Positions 56,369-64,000 of a stretch of 64,000 bases of DNA are shown here, piece after piece. Below the pieces are notes generated by a model. The model was not told the origin of the DNA, did no database searches, and was given only the letters and a program-made list of their open reading frames with translations. Each line of letters begins with the position of its first letter. The stretch's first letter is position 1. A program made the translations under genes and the position numbers. The DNA is from Neobacillus sp. PS2-9 (lineage in GTDB: Bacteria > Bacillota > Bacilli > Bacillales > Cytobacillaceae), in contig NZ_CP133269.1 of assembly GCF_030915525.1 (NCBI RefSeq), positions 2,515,001-2,579,000 of the forward strand, written 5' to 3'.

Positions 56369-56767
56369 ATGACTAAAAAAAGACAAACTCAAAATCAATC
56401 CTTTGATTATGAGTTAGTAGAAAAATGGCTTGAAAACTATTTTTTGGATCCACTAACATCTTATCAAGATCAAACTCAATTCCGTATCGATCTTTATGAG
56501 ACGGAAAAGGAATGGATTGTTGAAGCGCTGTTAAGTGAATATGATGCATCAGAGATTAAAGTATATATTGAACAAAGTAAATTATGTATCACTGCTACAA
56601 AATATCCCCCTTCAGAAAACCACTCCAAAAAGTTGCGAAGTATCGATTTTCCTTTTTTAGTGATAAAACAAGAGGTCTTCGCCACCTTTACAAATGGTAT
56701 TTTAGAGATTTTTATATCAAAAACAAAGAATGGTGTTGGGAAGAATAGATTTATTACCTTGCCTTAA
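56369..56767 (+). CDS. Hsp20/alpha-crystallin spore-coat protein (CotM-like)
   Basis: A 132-residue small-heat-shock-like protein. It has the alpha-crystallin beta-sandwich with YETEKEWIVEALLSEYDASE, IKVYIEQSKLCITA and a final strand FTNGILEIFISK (the family's GxLxI region). Position near sspP fits cotM of B. subtilis, an outer-coat protein. AAGGGGG precedes the ATG. It is divergent from selA. Confidence 0.82.
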   Translation: MTKKRQTQNQSFDYELVEKWLENYFLDPLTSYQDQTQFRIDLYETEKEWIVEALLSEYDASEIKVYIEQSKLCITATKYPPSENHSKKLRSIDFPFLVIKQEVFATFTNGILEIFISKTKNGVGKNRFITLP

Positions 56768-56824
56768 GCTTAAAGAGGCAATTATTTTTTAAAGATAAGT
56801 TAACATAATACAATTATCGTCGAT

Positions 56825-56867
56825 AAAAGAGGCCGACTCATAAACCATGGAGTCGGCCTCTTTTTTA
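56825..56867. terminator. Shared terminator (CotM-like / SelW-like genes)
   Basis: AAAAGAGGCCGACTC and GAGTCGGCCTCTTTT form a perfect 15-bp stem between convergent genes. Confidence 0.92.
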
Positions 56868-57107
56868 TTATTTAGATTCCATTATCTGAATGATTTCATC
56901 TGTATCAGGAAAAATTCCTGTATCCAGCTTGGAGTATATTTTTTCTCCATCAACTGTTACTTCAAATGCCCCACCTGAGCTTGGGATTAGTTCAAGTTTT
57001 TGTATATTTCGATAAAAATGGTTAAACAACTCTTCCGCGAAACTCGCGGCTTTTGGTGCGTAGTTTCATTGCATGCAAAATTCAACGACGACATGATAGT
57101 TCTTCAT
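56868..57107 (-). CDS. SelW/Rdx-like selenoprotein (CxxU, UGA = Sec14)
   Basis: A 79-residue Rdx-family thioredoxin-like protein that is visible only if the TGA at 57066-57068 is read as Sec. The sequence around it is VVVEFCMQ-U-NYAPKAASFA, followed by LELIPSSGGAFEVTVDGEKI and YSKLDTGIFPDTDEI. This is the SelW/Rdx CxxC fold motif with Sec in the second Cys place, and the SSGGxFEV strand is diagnostic. GGAGG lies 8 nt before ATG 57107. A perfect 6-bp hairpin starts 16 nt after the UGA. The gene is divergent from selD with 135 bp between them. A redox role is inferred from the family. Confidence 0.94.
57035..57049 (-). promoter_or_regulatory. Candidate SECIS hairpin of the SelW-like gene
   Basis: On the minus strand CCGCGA-GUU-UCGCGG is a perfect 6-bp, GC-rich stem with a 3-nt GUU loop, starting 16 nt after the UGA. 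This is the distance expected for a bacterial SECIS. Confidence 0.7.
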
Positions 57108-57242
57108 CTTGTAAACCTCCACATTTCCTCTATCTATATAGTAGAATTATTTTACCCCATCCCCTATTCCATCGCAAATCTTTTGTCTCTTTTAAGTGCG
57201 GATTTATTACTAAAGAGTTATACTATGAGAATGGAGGTGGAC

Positions 57243-58301
57243 ATGTTGAGTGAGCAAGAAAAAATTCGCCTAACCTCTTTATCAACAAAAGCTGGTTGAG
57301 GCTGCAAAATTGGTCCTGAGGACCTGGCGCAAGTTTTGCGTCTGTTACCTAAACAAGAACCTGTTCCCGAATTATTAGTGGGGCTGGATACGTCTGATGA
57401 CGCTGGAGTATATAAGTTAACTGATTCAATTGCACTTATACAGACCGTAGACTATTTTACTCCTATTGTGGATGATCCTTATATGTTCGGGCAAATTACC
57501 GCTGCAAACGCATTAAGCGATGTCTATGCCATGGGCGGACAGCCTAAAACGGTCTTAAATATTGTTGGTTTTCCCATTAAAAAACTAGGAGCCGCAATGC
57601 TTTCAGAGATCCTACGTGGTGCTGCCGATAAGGTGAAAGAGGCTGGCGCGATTACTGTTGGCGGCCATTCAATCGATGACCAAGAACCTAAATTCGGTCT
57701 ATCGGTAACTGGAATTGTACATCCTGATAAGGTTTGGAAAAATGTCGGAGCTAAACCTGGTGACGTCCTTGTATTAACGAAGCCAATTGGTGTAGGAATT
57801 TTGACAACCGGAATCAAAAGAAGTGTAGTTACAGATGAGCAAGAACAAATTGTTACGGAAACAATGGCGATGTTGAATAAGACTGCTTCAGAGGTTCTAA
57901 CCAATTATCAGCCGCATTCCGTTACTGACATTACCGGTTTCGGGCTATTGGGTCATGGCAGTGAAATGGCTCGTGGAAGTGATGTGAGCTTTGAAATCAC
58001 CAATAGTCACGTTCCTATGCTAAAAGGTACTTTGCAGTTAGCGAAGGACGGTGTGGTACCAGGTGGATCCAAATCAAATCATAAATGGTTAATCGACGAT
58101 GTTGTTTATGAGGATGGGATTCTCCCTGAGGAGCAGCTTGTTCTGTGTGATGCAATTACTTCTGGTGGTTTACTTATTTCAATGGGCGAAGAGGAAGCGC
58201 AAACATACGTTGATGATCTCCATGCAAAAGGCTTGTCACATGCAGCCATTATCGGTCGCGTGACCGAGAAAAAAGATAAATTGATTTATGTAAAAAGATA
58301 A
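57243..58301 (+). CDS. selD: Selenide, water dikinase, itself a selenoprotein (Sec19)
   Basis: A 352-residue enzyme that makes selenophosphate from selenide and ATP. ATG 57243 follows GGAGGTG. The TGA at 57297-57299 is residue 19 within STKAG-U-GCKIGPEDL, the place of the catalytic Cys or Sec of SelD. The frame then continues to 58301 with GLDTSDDAGVY, VDYFTPIVDDPYMFG, TVGGHSIDDQEPKFG, DITGFGLLGHGSEMA and SGGLLISM. The second part would otherwise look like a truncated protein starting at TTG 57336. SECIS-like pairing follows the UGA. selA lies 2 kb away. Confidence 0.97.
57304..57339 (+). promoter_or_regulatory. Candidate SECIS structure of selD
   Basis: After the UGA at 57297-57299, an inner hairpin GGUCC-UGA-GGACC (57312-57324) lies within outer arms GCAAAA (57304-57309) and UUUUGC (57334-57339). 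The inner stem starts 12 nt after the UGA. Confidence 0.6.
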
Positions 58302-58332
58302 CAGCGAAGTGCTTATGCTTCGCTGTTTTTTT
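58301..58332 (+). terminator. selD terminator
   Basis: ACAGCGAAG and CTTCGCTGT form a 9-bp stem followed by TTTTTT, beginning at the stop codon. Confidence 0.92.
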
Positions 58333-58380
58333 ATCGTGTATTTATTCCGAATTATGGTAAAAATGTCAAAGCTAGAGAAA

Positions 58381-58485
58381 AATGAGCCAATCAATGTAAA
58401 AAACGAGCCAATACAACTTGAAAATCGGCCATTCTTACAAAAAAATGAGCCAATCTCCAATAAAAATGAGCCAATACCCATATCG
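58381..58485. repeat. 21-nt tandem array, core AATGAGCCAAT
   Basis: Five units begin at 58381, 58402, 58423, 58444 and 58465, exactly every 21 nt. The core is AATGAGCCAAT with variants AACGAGCCAAT and AATCGGCCATT; the other 10 nt vary. It lies between the convergent selD and tdh genes. One frame reads KNEPINV/KNEPISN heptads; the opposite strand gives an IGSFF-type heptad ORF. Confidence 0.92.
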
Positions 58486-58486
58486 A

Positions 58487-58522
58487 TAAAAAAATCCTGA
58501 GCCATTCTAGACTCAGGATTCC
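58487..58522 (-). terminator. Terminator of tdh
   Basis: On the minus strand AATCCTGAGTC...GGCTCAGGATT is followed by TTTTTTT. Confidence 0.88.
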
Positions 58523-58526
58523 ACTT

Positions 58527-59471
58527 TTACAGTTTTTGACGCAGTTTTTCAATCATATCTCTTGTCATTTTGTCTAAATCATACTCGTAAGTAAAGCCCC
58601 ATTCATTTTTAGCAGCTGTTGCATCAATCGAATTTGGCCAACTATCCGCAATACTTTGACGGGCTGGATCAACATTATATGAAATTTCGAAGCCAGGGAT
58701 ATACTTAGCAATACTAGTTGCGATCTCCTCAGGGTCAAAGCTCATGGCTGTTACGTTAAATGAATTGCGGTGAATCAACTTAGAAGGATCTGCTTCCATT
58801 AAATTAACAATAGCATTTAAGGCATCAGGCATGTACATCATATCCATATATGTGCCTTTATCAATATAGGAAGTATACTTACCATTTTTAATGGCTTCAT
58901 AATAGATCTCGACCGCATAATCCGTTGTACCTCCACCAGGAAGAGCCACATAAGAAATTAATCCTGGGAAACGTAAGCCACGAGTATCAACACCAAACTT
59001 GTGATAATAATAATCCGATAACAATTCTCCTGCTACCTTATTGACACCATACATGGTGGTTGGACGCATAATCGTGTCCTGTGGTGTACTGTCTTTAGGT
59101 GTAGTTGGGCCAAATGCTCCAATAGAACTTGGTGTAAAGAATTGAGCATTAAGTTCTCTAGCTGTTTCTAATGCGTTCATTAGACCGCCCATATTCAAGT
59201 TCCAAGCAAATACCGGCTTTGCTTCCGCGGTTGCTGAAAGAAGTGCCGCTAAATGCATCACTGTGTCTACTTGGTATTTTTTTGCTGTTTCCACCATTTT
59301 GTTTAAATCTGTTACATCTACCGTTTCAAACGGTCCGCTATTTGCTGCCTCGCTGTCATTCTTCTTGATATCTGTAGCAATAACGTTATCTGCTCCGTAT
59401 ATGTCTCTTAGTTTTAAGGTTAATTCTGAACCAATTTGTCCTAAGGCACCTGTAATTAAAATACGCTTCAT
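58527..59471 (-). CDS. tdh: L-threonine 3-dehydrogenase, SDR type
   Basis: A 314-residue extended SDR enzyme. N-terminal GALGQIGSELTLKL (NAD-binding), HLAALLSATAE, TPSSIGAFGPTTP and the catalytic MYGVNKVAGE (Tyr-x3-Lys), with the threonine-dehydrogenase-specific LRFPGLISY and GTTDYAVEIYY. It oxidises threonine to 2-amino-3-ketobutyrate. It lies 93 bp downstream of kbl on the same strand; the product of this enzyme is the substrate of Kbl. Confidence 0.93.
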   Translation of the reverse strand: MKRILITGALGQIGSELTLKLRDIYGADNVIATDIKKNDSEAANSGPFETVDVTDLNKMVETAKKYQVDTVMHLAALLSATAEAKPVFAWNLNMGGLMNALETARELNAQFFTPSSIGAFGPTTPKDSTPQDTIMRPTTMYGVNKVAGELLSDYYYHKFGVDTRGLRFPGLISYVALPGGGTTDYAVEIYYEAIKNGKYTSYIDKGTYMDMMYMPDALNAIVNLMEADPSKLIHRNSFNVTAMSFDPEEIATSIAKYIPGFEISYNVDPARQSIADSWPNSIDATAAKNEWGFTYEYDLDKMTRDMIEKLRQKL

Positions 59472-59564
59472 TGTTTCTCCGTCCTCTTCACTTTTGCTAA
59501 GTAATTCTGTCTTCCTTTATAGCTACGTCACCTAATACCTAAAGGTTCCGTTCATATTCACTTA

Positions 59565-60755
59565 TTAAATAACGCCCATTTCCTTGCCGACCTTCTCATA
59601 AATCGCAATAGCTCGATCGAGCATTTCTTTTGTATGGGCAGCAGTTGGCATATTCCGAACACGCCCTGTTCCTTTTGGTACAGTTGGGAATACAATCGCC
59701 TTTGCATATACACCTTCTTCATTCAAACGTTTGCTGAATTGTTGAGTAAGTGCTTCGTCCCCGATGATACATGGAGTGATTGGGGTTTCACTGTTGCCGA
59801 TATTGAAGCCTAATTCTTTTAACCCTTTTTTCAAATAGTTACCATTTTCCCAAAGCTTTTCGTTAAGTTCCGTACTTTCCATTAAGATTTCAATGGACTT
59901 CTTACTTGCGGCAACATCTGCAGGAGTTAGAGAAGTAGAGAATAAGAATGGGCGACTACGAACCTTTAACCAGTCAATTAAATTCTTCTTCCCAGCCACA
60001 TATCCGCCAACAACACCAATTGCTTTGGATAGTGTCCCAATTTGGAAATCTATTTTATCAGAAAGGCCAAAATGCTTAACTGTTCCAGCCCCCTCACCAA
60101 GGACACCGGAGCCATGGGCATCATCTACATATGTAATCAAATCGAATTCTTCTGCAATTTTTACAATTTCAGGTAATAAAGCGATATCCCCGTCCATAGA
60201 GAACACACCATCAGTAATTACCATGATTTTATTATAGAGGCCGGACTCTTTCGCTTCTTTGGCCTTTGCACGTAAATCTTCCATGTCAGAGTGGTTGACA
60301 CGAATAATTTTTGCTCTAGAAAGGCGGCAACCATCTATAATAGAGGCGTGGTTTAATTCATCAGATAAAATGGCGTCATTTTTATCCATTACAGCAGAAA
60401 TAGCTGCCATATTACAATTAAAACCGGATTGGTAAGCAATTGCTGCTTCAGTATGCTTGAATTCTGCTAATTTTTCTTCTAATTCAACATGAAGTTTAAG
60501 TGTCCCGTTGATGGTCCGGACCGCACCAGCACCGACACCAAATTTTTCGATCGCATCAGCTGCTGCCTTTTTTAATCGTTCATCGGTTGCTAAACCTAAA
60601 TAGTTATTGGAAGAAAGATTGACAAGCTCTCTGCCATTTATCGTAATTAATGGGCCGTTGGGACTTTCAAGTGGGTCAATGACATTGTATAAACCCTTCC
60701 CTTTTAAATCCTCTAGGTTTTCATTTAAAAATTGCTCCAAAATCGTACTGGACAT
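59565..60755 (-). CDS. kbl: Glycine C-acetyltransferase (2-amino-3-ketobutyrate CoA ligase)
   Basis: A 396-residue PLP enzyme of the alpha-oxoamine synthase family. Motifs: [49 protein letters not shown] and the PLP lysine in [14 protein letters not shown]. BioF-like enzymes have similar motifs; coupling with tdh favours Kbl. With Tdh it converts threonine to glycine and acetyl-CoA. ATG 60755 lies 8 nt after AGGGGG; the TTG two codons earlier is closer to that site. Confidence 0.9.
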   Translation of the reverse strand: MSSTILEQFLNENLEDLKGKGLYNVIDPLESPNGPLITINGRELVNLSSNNYLGLATDERLKKAAADAIEKFGVGAGAVRTINGTLKLHVELEEKLAEFKHTEAAIAYQSGFNCNMAAISAVMDKNDAILSDELNHASIIDGCRLSRAKIIRVNHSDMEDLRAKAKEAKESGLYNKIMVITDGVFSMDGDIALLPEIVKIAEEFDLITYVDDAHGSGVLGEGAGTVKHFGLSDKIDFQIGTLSKAIGVVGGYVAGKKNLIDWLKVRSRPFLFSTSLTPADVAASKKSIEILMESTELNEKLWENGNYLKKGLKELGFNIGNSETPITPCIIGDEALTQQFSKRLNEEGVYAKAIVFPTVPKGTGRVRNMPTAAHTKEMLDRAIAIYEKVGKEMGVI

Positions 60756-60761
60756 GCTCAA

Positions 60762-61079
60762 TTCCCCCTATTTGCGTTCGTAGGTTATATTATTTTTCCT
60801 TAAAAAACATTTGTCCGCGTGGAATGGACAATAGATAGCTGTTAAACAGCGTAATCAAAGGATTTCTATCCATACTTTATCATAAAACTAACTTATTGTT
60901 CATACCTAGAGGACAAAAGATGAAAATATTTTTATACTTTTTTAAGATACCCTATCTAAATAGCACTTATTTAAGCATTAAACCTACATTTGGAATATTG
61001 TTCATTTCATTTACGACTACCATTACGTTATAATCATCTAATTAAGCAAACAGATTGTTTCAAAGAAAGGATGTCAACT
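60762..61079. other. 318-bp intergenic region, kbl promoter side
   Basis: No gene is visible. It holds an inverted repeat TTGTCC-N9-GGACAA at 60811-60831, 56 bp before the kbl start, which could be an operator. I see no riboswitch. Confidence 0.5.
60811..60831. promoter_or_regulatory. TTGTCC-N9-GGACAA dyad upstream of kbl-tdh
   Basis: Six-bp arms separated by 9 nt lie in the 5' region of the threonine catabolic genes. The binding protein is unknown. Confidence 0.3.
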
Positions 61080-61373
61080 TTGTCATTTAAGTATTCTCTT
61101 ATTTATACACTTCTTATTGGTTTCGTGTTTATTTTCCTATTCAAGCTTGCCTATGAATTCTTTTACGGCGAAAATCAAGAAAAGCAAATGAGGAAAATAC
61201 ACAAATATTTTCATAAAGAAACGATTAAGAAAATTGATCGATTAGAACATGTACCTCGAAAATATACAATGTACCAAGTAGTAACAGACAAGGAAACAAA
61301 AAAGATCAAATTGAAACCGGGTTATAAAGTAATTAAAATGGTTGCCAAAGAGCAAAAAAGAAAAAATAAATGA
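61080..61373 (+). CDS. Small membrane protein with basic tail
   Basis: A 97-residue protein with one N-terminal transmembrane helix (SLIYTLLIGFVFIFLFKLAY) and a strongly basic cytoplasmic C-terminus (KHKVxx-type Lys-rich end). No family is recognised. TTG 61080 lies 9 nt after AAAGG; the ATG at 61071 adjoins that site directly and is less likely. It is convergent with the carboxylase gene and shares its terminator. Confidence 0.6.
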   Translation: MSFKYSLIYTLLIGFVFIFLFKLAYEFFYGENQEKQMRKIHKYFHKETIKKIDRLEHVPRKYTMYQVVTDKETKKIKLKPGYKVIKMVAKEQKRKNK

Positions 61374-61385
61374 CTTAATCTTGAA

Positions 61386-61425
61386 CAAAAAGGAACCTAT
61401 CCATATCATGGACAGGTTCCTTTTC
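61386..61425. terminator. Shared terminator (small membrane protein / carboxylase)
   Basis: AAAAAGGAACCTATCCAT and ATGGACAGGTTCCTTTT form a long stem between convergent genes. Confidence 0.9.
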
Positions 61426-61428
61426 ACT

Positions 61429-62976
61429 TTATATACCGGTTGGCCACGCCGACAACAGCCGTTCACTTTTTTCACGCTTAGAAGTGAGCAGATAATCGAG
61501 GGATTGACAGAGAAATTTTCTCGTTTCACTGGGGTGTATCACATCGTCAATTAAATGCTTGGCTGCAGCTTTATATGGTGAGCTGTCAAAGGACCATAGC
61601 TCTAATAGCTTCTGCCTTTCCTCTTTTGGATTTTCAGCGCGAGCAAGTTCTCTCCCAAAAACTACGTTGACTCCAACTTCTGGTCCGGTAAAATTAATCT
61701 CTGCTGTCGGCCAGGCGACGACTAAATCTCCTCCCATTCCTGGGCCGCACATATTCCCGTAAGCAGCACCAATACTTTTTCGAATCACAACGGATATTTT
61801 AGGTACAGTTGCTAGCGCCAATGCCTGGTTCCAAACCATGATTTTTGTCGGCATTTTTGCTTTCTCCGCTTCACTGCTGATTCGAAAACCAGGTGTATCA
61901 TGGAGGAAAATAAGCGGAATATGGTAGGAATCACATAAACAAATAAACTCCGTTGCTTTTTGACATTCCTGTGGTCCTGGTGCACCAGCATACTGATTTG
62001 GCTGGTTAGCAACGATACCCACACAATGTCCATTTAAGTGAGCAAAAGTTGTAATGAGTCCTTTACCAAATTTTCTTTGATACTCAAAGGTAACCCCATC
62101 ATCAACGAGCACTTCAATTATTTTCTTCATATCATATACACGATTGTTTTGCTGAGGCAAAATAGTAAATACTTCTTCAACCAGACGATAGGGATCATCG
62201 TTCGTTTGTCTCATTTTCGGCCGTTCACCTGCATGCTGTGGCATGTAAGAAAAGAAGTTTTTTAACTGCTCAATGCATTCATCTTCTGTACTGCCATCCT
62301 CATCAATTTGACCCGTAAATTTATGATGAATATCAACTCCTCCTAATTCCTCCGGAGTTAATTTTTGACCATTTGCAAGTTCAAGCATTCGCGGGCCAGC
62401 AATAGCCATACATGTCCCTTGAAGCTGAGTAACGAAATCAGAAGATACTGCGGCCCAGGTAGGACCGCCAAAGCTATCACCAAGAATAGCCGTCATGGTC
62501 GGAACTTGGCGATGAAGGGTAAGCATTTCACGCGGAAACAATTTATCGCTTATTCCATCAGACCCCATTCCATCAGGCATCCGTAAGCCTCCACCTTCAT
62601 GAAGAGAGAAAATAGGTAGGCCGTTTTTCACTGCAAATTCATGTATACTCTTTGATTTACGAATATGGACATTGCCTTCTGTACCGGCGAATACAGTCTT
62701 GTCCCCTGCTTGAATAATCGCAGGTCTGCCGTTTATTTTACCTACCCCTGTAATGAGGCCATCTCCATAGCTTTTATGTTCAGTTCCTTTTACATCAGAA
62801 GTATTAAGCATACCGAGTTCCATAAAGGTCCCTGCATCCGTTAATTTATTTATTCTCTCCCTCGCTGTCAGCAGTCCCCGATTATGTTGTGCGGCTATTT
62901 TTTCGAGTCCTCCACCTAAAAGAGCGGCTTCCTTCTTGGCCAGCAGATCATCAGTAAGTTGCTTTAAAGTATCCAT
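61429..62976 (-). CDS. Acyl-CoA carboxylase carboxyltransferase subunit (MccB/PccB-like, YngE-like)
   Basis: A 515-residue carboxyltransferase with two crotonase-like halves. Motifs: LLTARERINKLTDAGTFMEL, GGGLRMPDGMG, GGPTWAAVSSDF and GIVANQPNQYAGAPGPQECQ, then VVIRKSIGAAYGNMCGPGMG. It transfers carboxyl from biotin to an acyl-CoA such as methylcrotonyl- or propionyl-CoA. The biotin carboxylase subunit is not in the window. It lies 11 bp downstream of an acyl-CoA ligase gene, which suggests branched-chain or fatty acid catabolism like the B. subtilis yng cluster. Confidence 0.93.
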   Translation of the reverse strand: MDTLKQLTDDLLAKKEAALLGGGLEKIAAQHNRGLLTARERINKLTDAGTFMELGMLNTSDVKGTEHKSYGDGLITGVGKINGRPAIIQAGDKTVFAGTEGNVHIRKSKSIHEFAVKNGLPIFSLHEGGGLRMPDGMGSDGISDKLFPREMLTLHRQVPTMTAILGDSFGGPTWAAVSSDFVTQLQGTCMAIAGPRMLELANGQKLTPEELGGVDIHHKFTGQIDEDGSTEDECIEQLKNFFSYMPQHAGERPKMRQTNDDPYRLVEEVFTILPQQNNRVYDMKKIIEVLVDDGVTFEYQRKFGKGLITTFAHLNGHCVGIVANQPNQYAGAPGPQECQKATEFICLCDSYHIPLIFLHDTPGFRISSEAEKAKMPTKIMVWNQALALATVPKISVVIRKSIGAAYGNMCGPGMGGDLVVAWPTAEINFTGPEVGVNVVFGRELARAENPKEERQKLLELWSFDSSPYKAAAKHLIDDVIHPSETRKFLCQSLDYLLTSKREKSERLLSAWPTGI

Positions 62977-62987
62977 GTTTCGCTCTC

Positions 62988-64000
62988 CTACTCCTCTTTT
63001 AGTAATTTTCGAAGTACCTTCCCAGAAGGTGTTGCGGGAAGTTGGTCAATGATTTCTATATAGCGGGGATATTTATAGGCAGCCATCGTCTCTTTTGCCC
63101 ATGCAATGAGGTCTGCAGCTGTAAATTTCACTTTTTCTCTATCATGTAAAACAACAAACGCTTTCACCACTTCACCTTTTAAAGGATCAGGAACACCAAT
63201 GACTGCGGATTGTCTAATAGCAGGATGGAGGTTTAGTAGTGCTTCAACATCCTCAGGAAAAATACTGTAACCCGAACTTTTTATCATTTCCTTTACCCGA
63301 CCAAGGAAATATAAATAACCCTCATCGTCAAGATATCCTATATCTCCTGTATGAACCCAACCGTCCTGTAGTGTCTCTGAGGTAGCATCAGGTCTGTTTA
63401 AATACCCTTTAAATACACCAGGGTTTTTAATAACAATTTCTCCCTCTTTACCTACCGGTTGTTCCTCGCCTGTTTCAAGGCTCAAAATCCGTATTTGTGT
63501 TTCATAAATGGAAATTCCACAGGATCCATACTTAATTTTATCTATTGGCATAAAGGTATCACAGGTGTGTGTCTCACTAAGACCGTAGGCTGCTTCAAAG
63601 AGGCTACATCCATTTGTCAGAGTACGCCAATTATCCGCTAATTCTGCAGTCACTTGGACACCAAAGCTTGTTGCCAAATTCGTTTTTAAACTGGAAAGAT
63701 TTTTATCCTTGATGGTTGGAAGTTGTAAAATGGCCCAATTCATAGGGGCGATGCTATACCAATACGTTATCCGTTCTTTTTCAATGGCTTCAACGGTGGC
63801 AAGAGGATCAAAACGAGTGAATAAAACACATGGTCGCCCTGTGTATACGGGACTATTAAGTCCCATGACCATACCAGCAATATGACATAACGGGGCACTA
63901 GCTAATAAAACATCCTTTTCCCCCATTCCATTTGCTTGCATAGAGGCAGCTGTTTTGAATAGTGCATTTCCGTAAGTTAACATGGCACCTTTCGGCCTGC
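62988..64000 (-). CDS. Acyl-CoA synthetase (AMP-binding), 5' end cut by window
   Basis: A partial protein: at least 336 residues are visible and the frame runs off the right edge with RPKGAMLTYGNAL, the conserved P-loop of AMP-forming ligases (usual form TSGTTGxPKG). Later motifs are YGLSETHTCD, GWVHTGDIGYLDDEGYLYFLGRVKEMIKSSGY (A7-A8) and the catalytic Lys in PSGKVLRKLL. The N-terminal part, about 180 residues, is missing. It activates a carboxylic acid to acyl-CoA. It is upstream of, and cotranscribed with, the acyl-CoA carboxylase gene. Confidence 0.92.
   Translation of the reverse strand, partial: RPKGAMLTYGNALFKTAASMQANGMGEKDVLLASAPLCHIAGMVMGLNSPVYTGRPCVLFTRFDPLATVEAIEKERITYWYSIAPMNWAILQLPTIKDKNLSSLKTNLATSFGVQVTAELADNWRTLTNGCSLFEAAYGLSETHTCDTFMPIDKIKYGSCGISIYETQIRILSLETGEEQPVGKEGEIVIKNPGVFKGYLNRPDATSETLQDGWVHTGDIGYLDDEGYLYFLGRVKEMIKSSGYSIFPEDVEALLNLHPAIRQSAVIGVPDPLKGEVVKAFVVLHDREKVKFTAADLIAWAKETMAAYKYPRYIEIIDQLPATPSGKVLRKLLKEE

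Noticed and set aside
57297..57299. selD as a pseudogene or frameshift
   Set aside because: The TGA is in frame at the catalytic Sec position, the same frame continues to a normal stop, and two further UGA-containing families and selA are nearby.
58309..58500. Protein-coding genes through the AATGAGCCAAT array (both strands)
   Set aside because: Open frames result from the 21-nt period being a multiple of three. Translations are low-complexity heptads without a convincing ribosome binding site.

Overview
The window is chromosomal DNA from an AT-rich, endospore-forming Bacillaceae bacterium. The evidence is four genes for small acid-soluble spore proteins or their relatives (sspN, sspO, sspP, tlp), a CotM-like spore-coat Hsp20, typical AGGAGG-type ribosome binding sites, frequent TTG/GTG starts and many intrinsic terminators. 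Gene order from parC/parE through the YneT, PlsY, YneR, YneQ, YneP, Tlp, SspN, YneN, aconitase, SspO, SspP and CotM homologues follows the citB-parC segment of Bacillus subtilis with insertions. A Neobacillus/Mesobacillus-like genus is my guess, not something the sequence proves.

Layout. 1-8.2 kb: a membrane-rich cluster (CapA-like phosphoesterase, DUF4129, DUF4350, MoxR ATPase, DUF58, SpoIIM-like and RDD proteins). 8.2-14.2 kb: an efflux island in which a TetR regulator lies between an EmrB-type MFS pump and an RND pump, with matching operator-like sites before both pumps. 14.2-19.2 kb: aldehyde and alcohol dehydrogenases, a wHTH regulator and a sensor kinase. 19.4-26.8 kb: XerS recombinase, a PH-domain protein with a VbhA-like antitoxin, a heterodimeric ABC exporter, a staygreen homologue and a secreted protein. 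26.9-32 kb: topoisomerase IV and a CoA-binding protein. 32-36 kb: a degenerate histidine kinase and degenerate GGDEF response regulator, then a GH18 protein. 36-44.6 kb: the plsY/yneRQP/tlp/sspN region. 44.8-51 kb: an mtnA-aldolase pair, an epimerase, an attenuated ABC-F gene and an APH-fold kinase. 51-58.3 kb: aconitase, spore genes and a selenium locus. 58.5-64 kb: threonine catabolism, an acyl-CoA carboxylase subunit and an acyl-CoA ligase cut by the window edge.

The most important result is that this organism decodes UGA as selenocysteine, and three selenoprotein genes here are broken or invisible to ordinary ORF calling. They are selD itself (Sec19), a SelW/Rdx-like protein with a CxxU motif, divergent from selD, and a HesB-like protein (Sec37) downstream of plsY. 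Each has a hairpin 12-17 nt after the UGA. selA lies nearby; selB and the Sec tRNA are not in the window.

A second unexplained signal is three intergenic tandem arrays with the same 21-nt period but three different core sequences (TTCTACA, CGCAAATAAA, AATGAGCCAAT). Two of them lie between convergent genes. A third is a textbook-looking transcription attenuator in front of the ABC-F gene.
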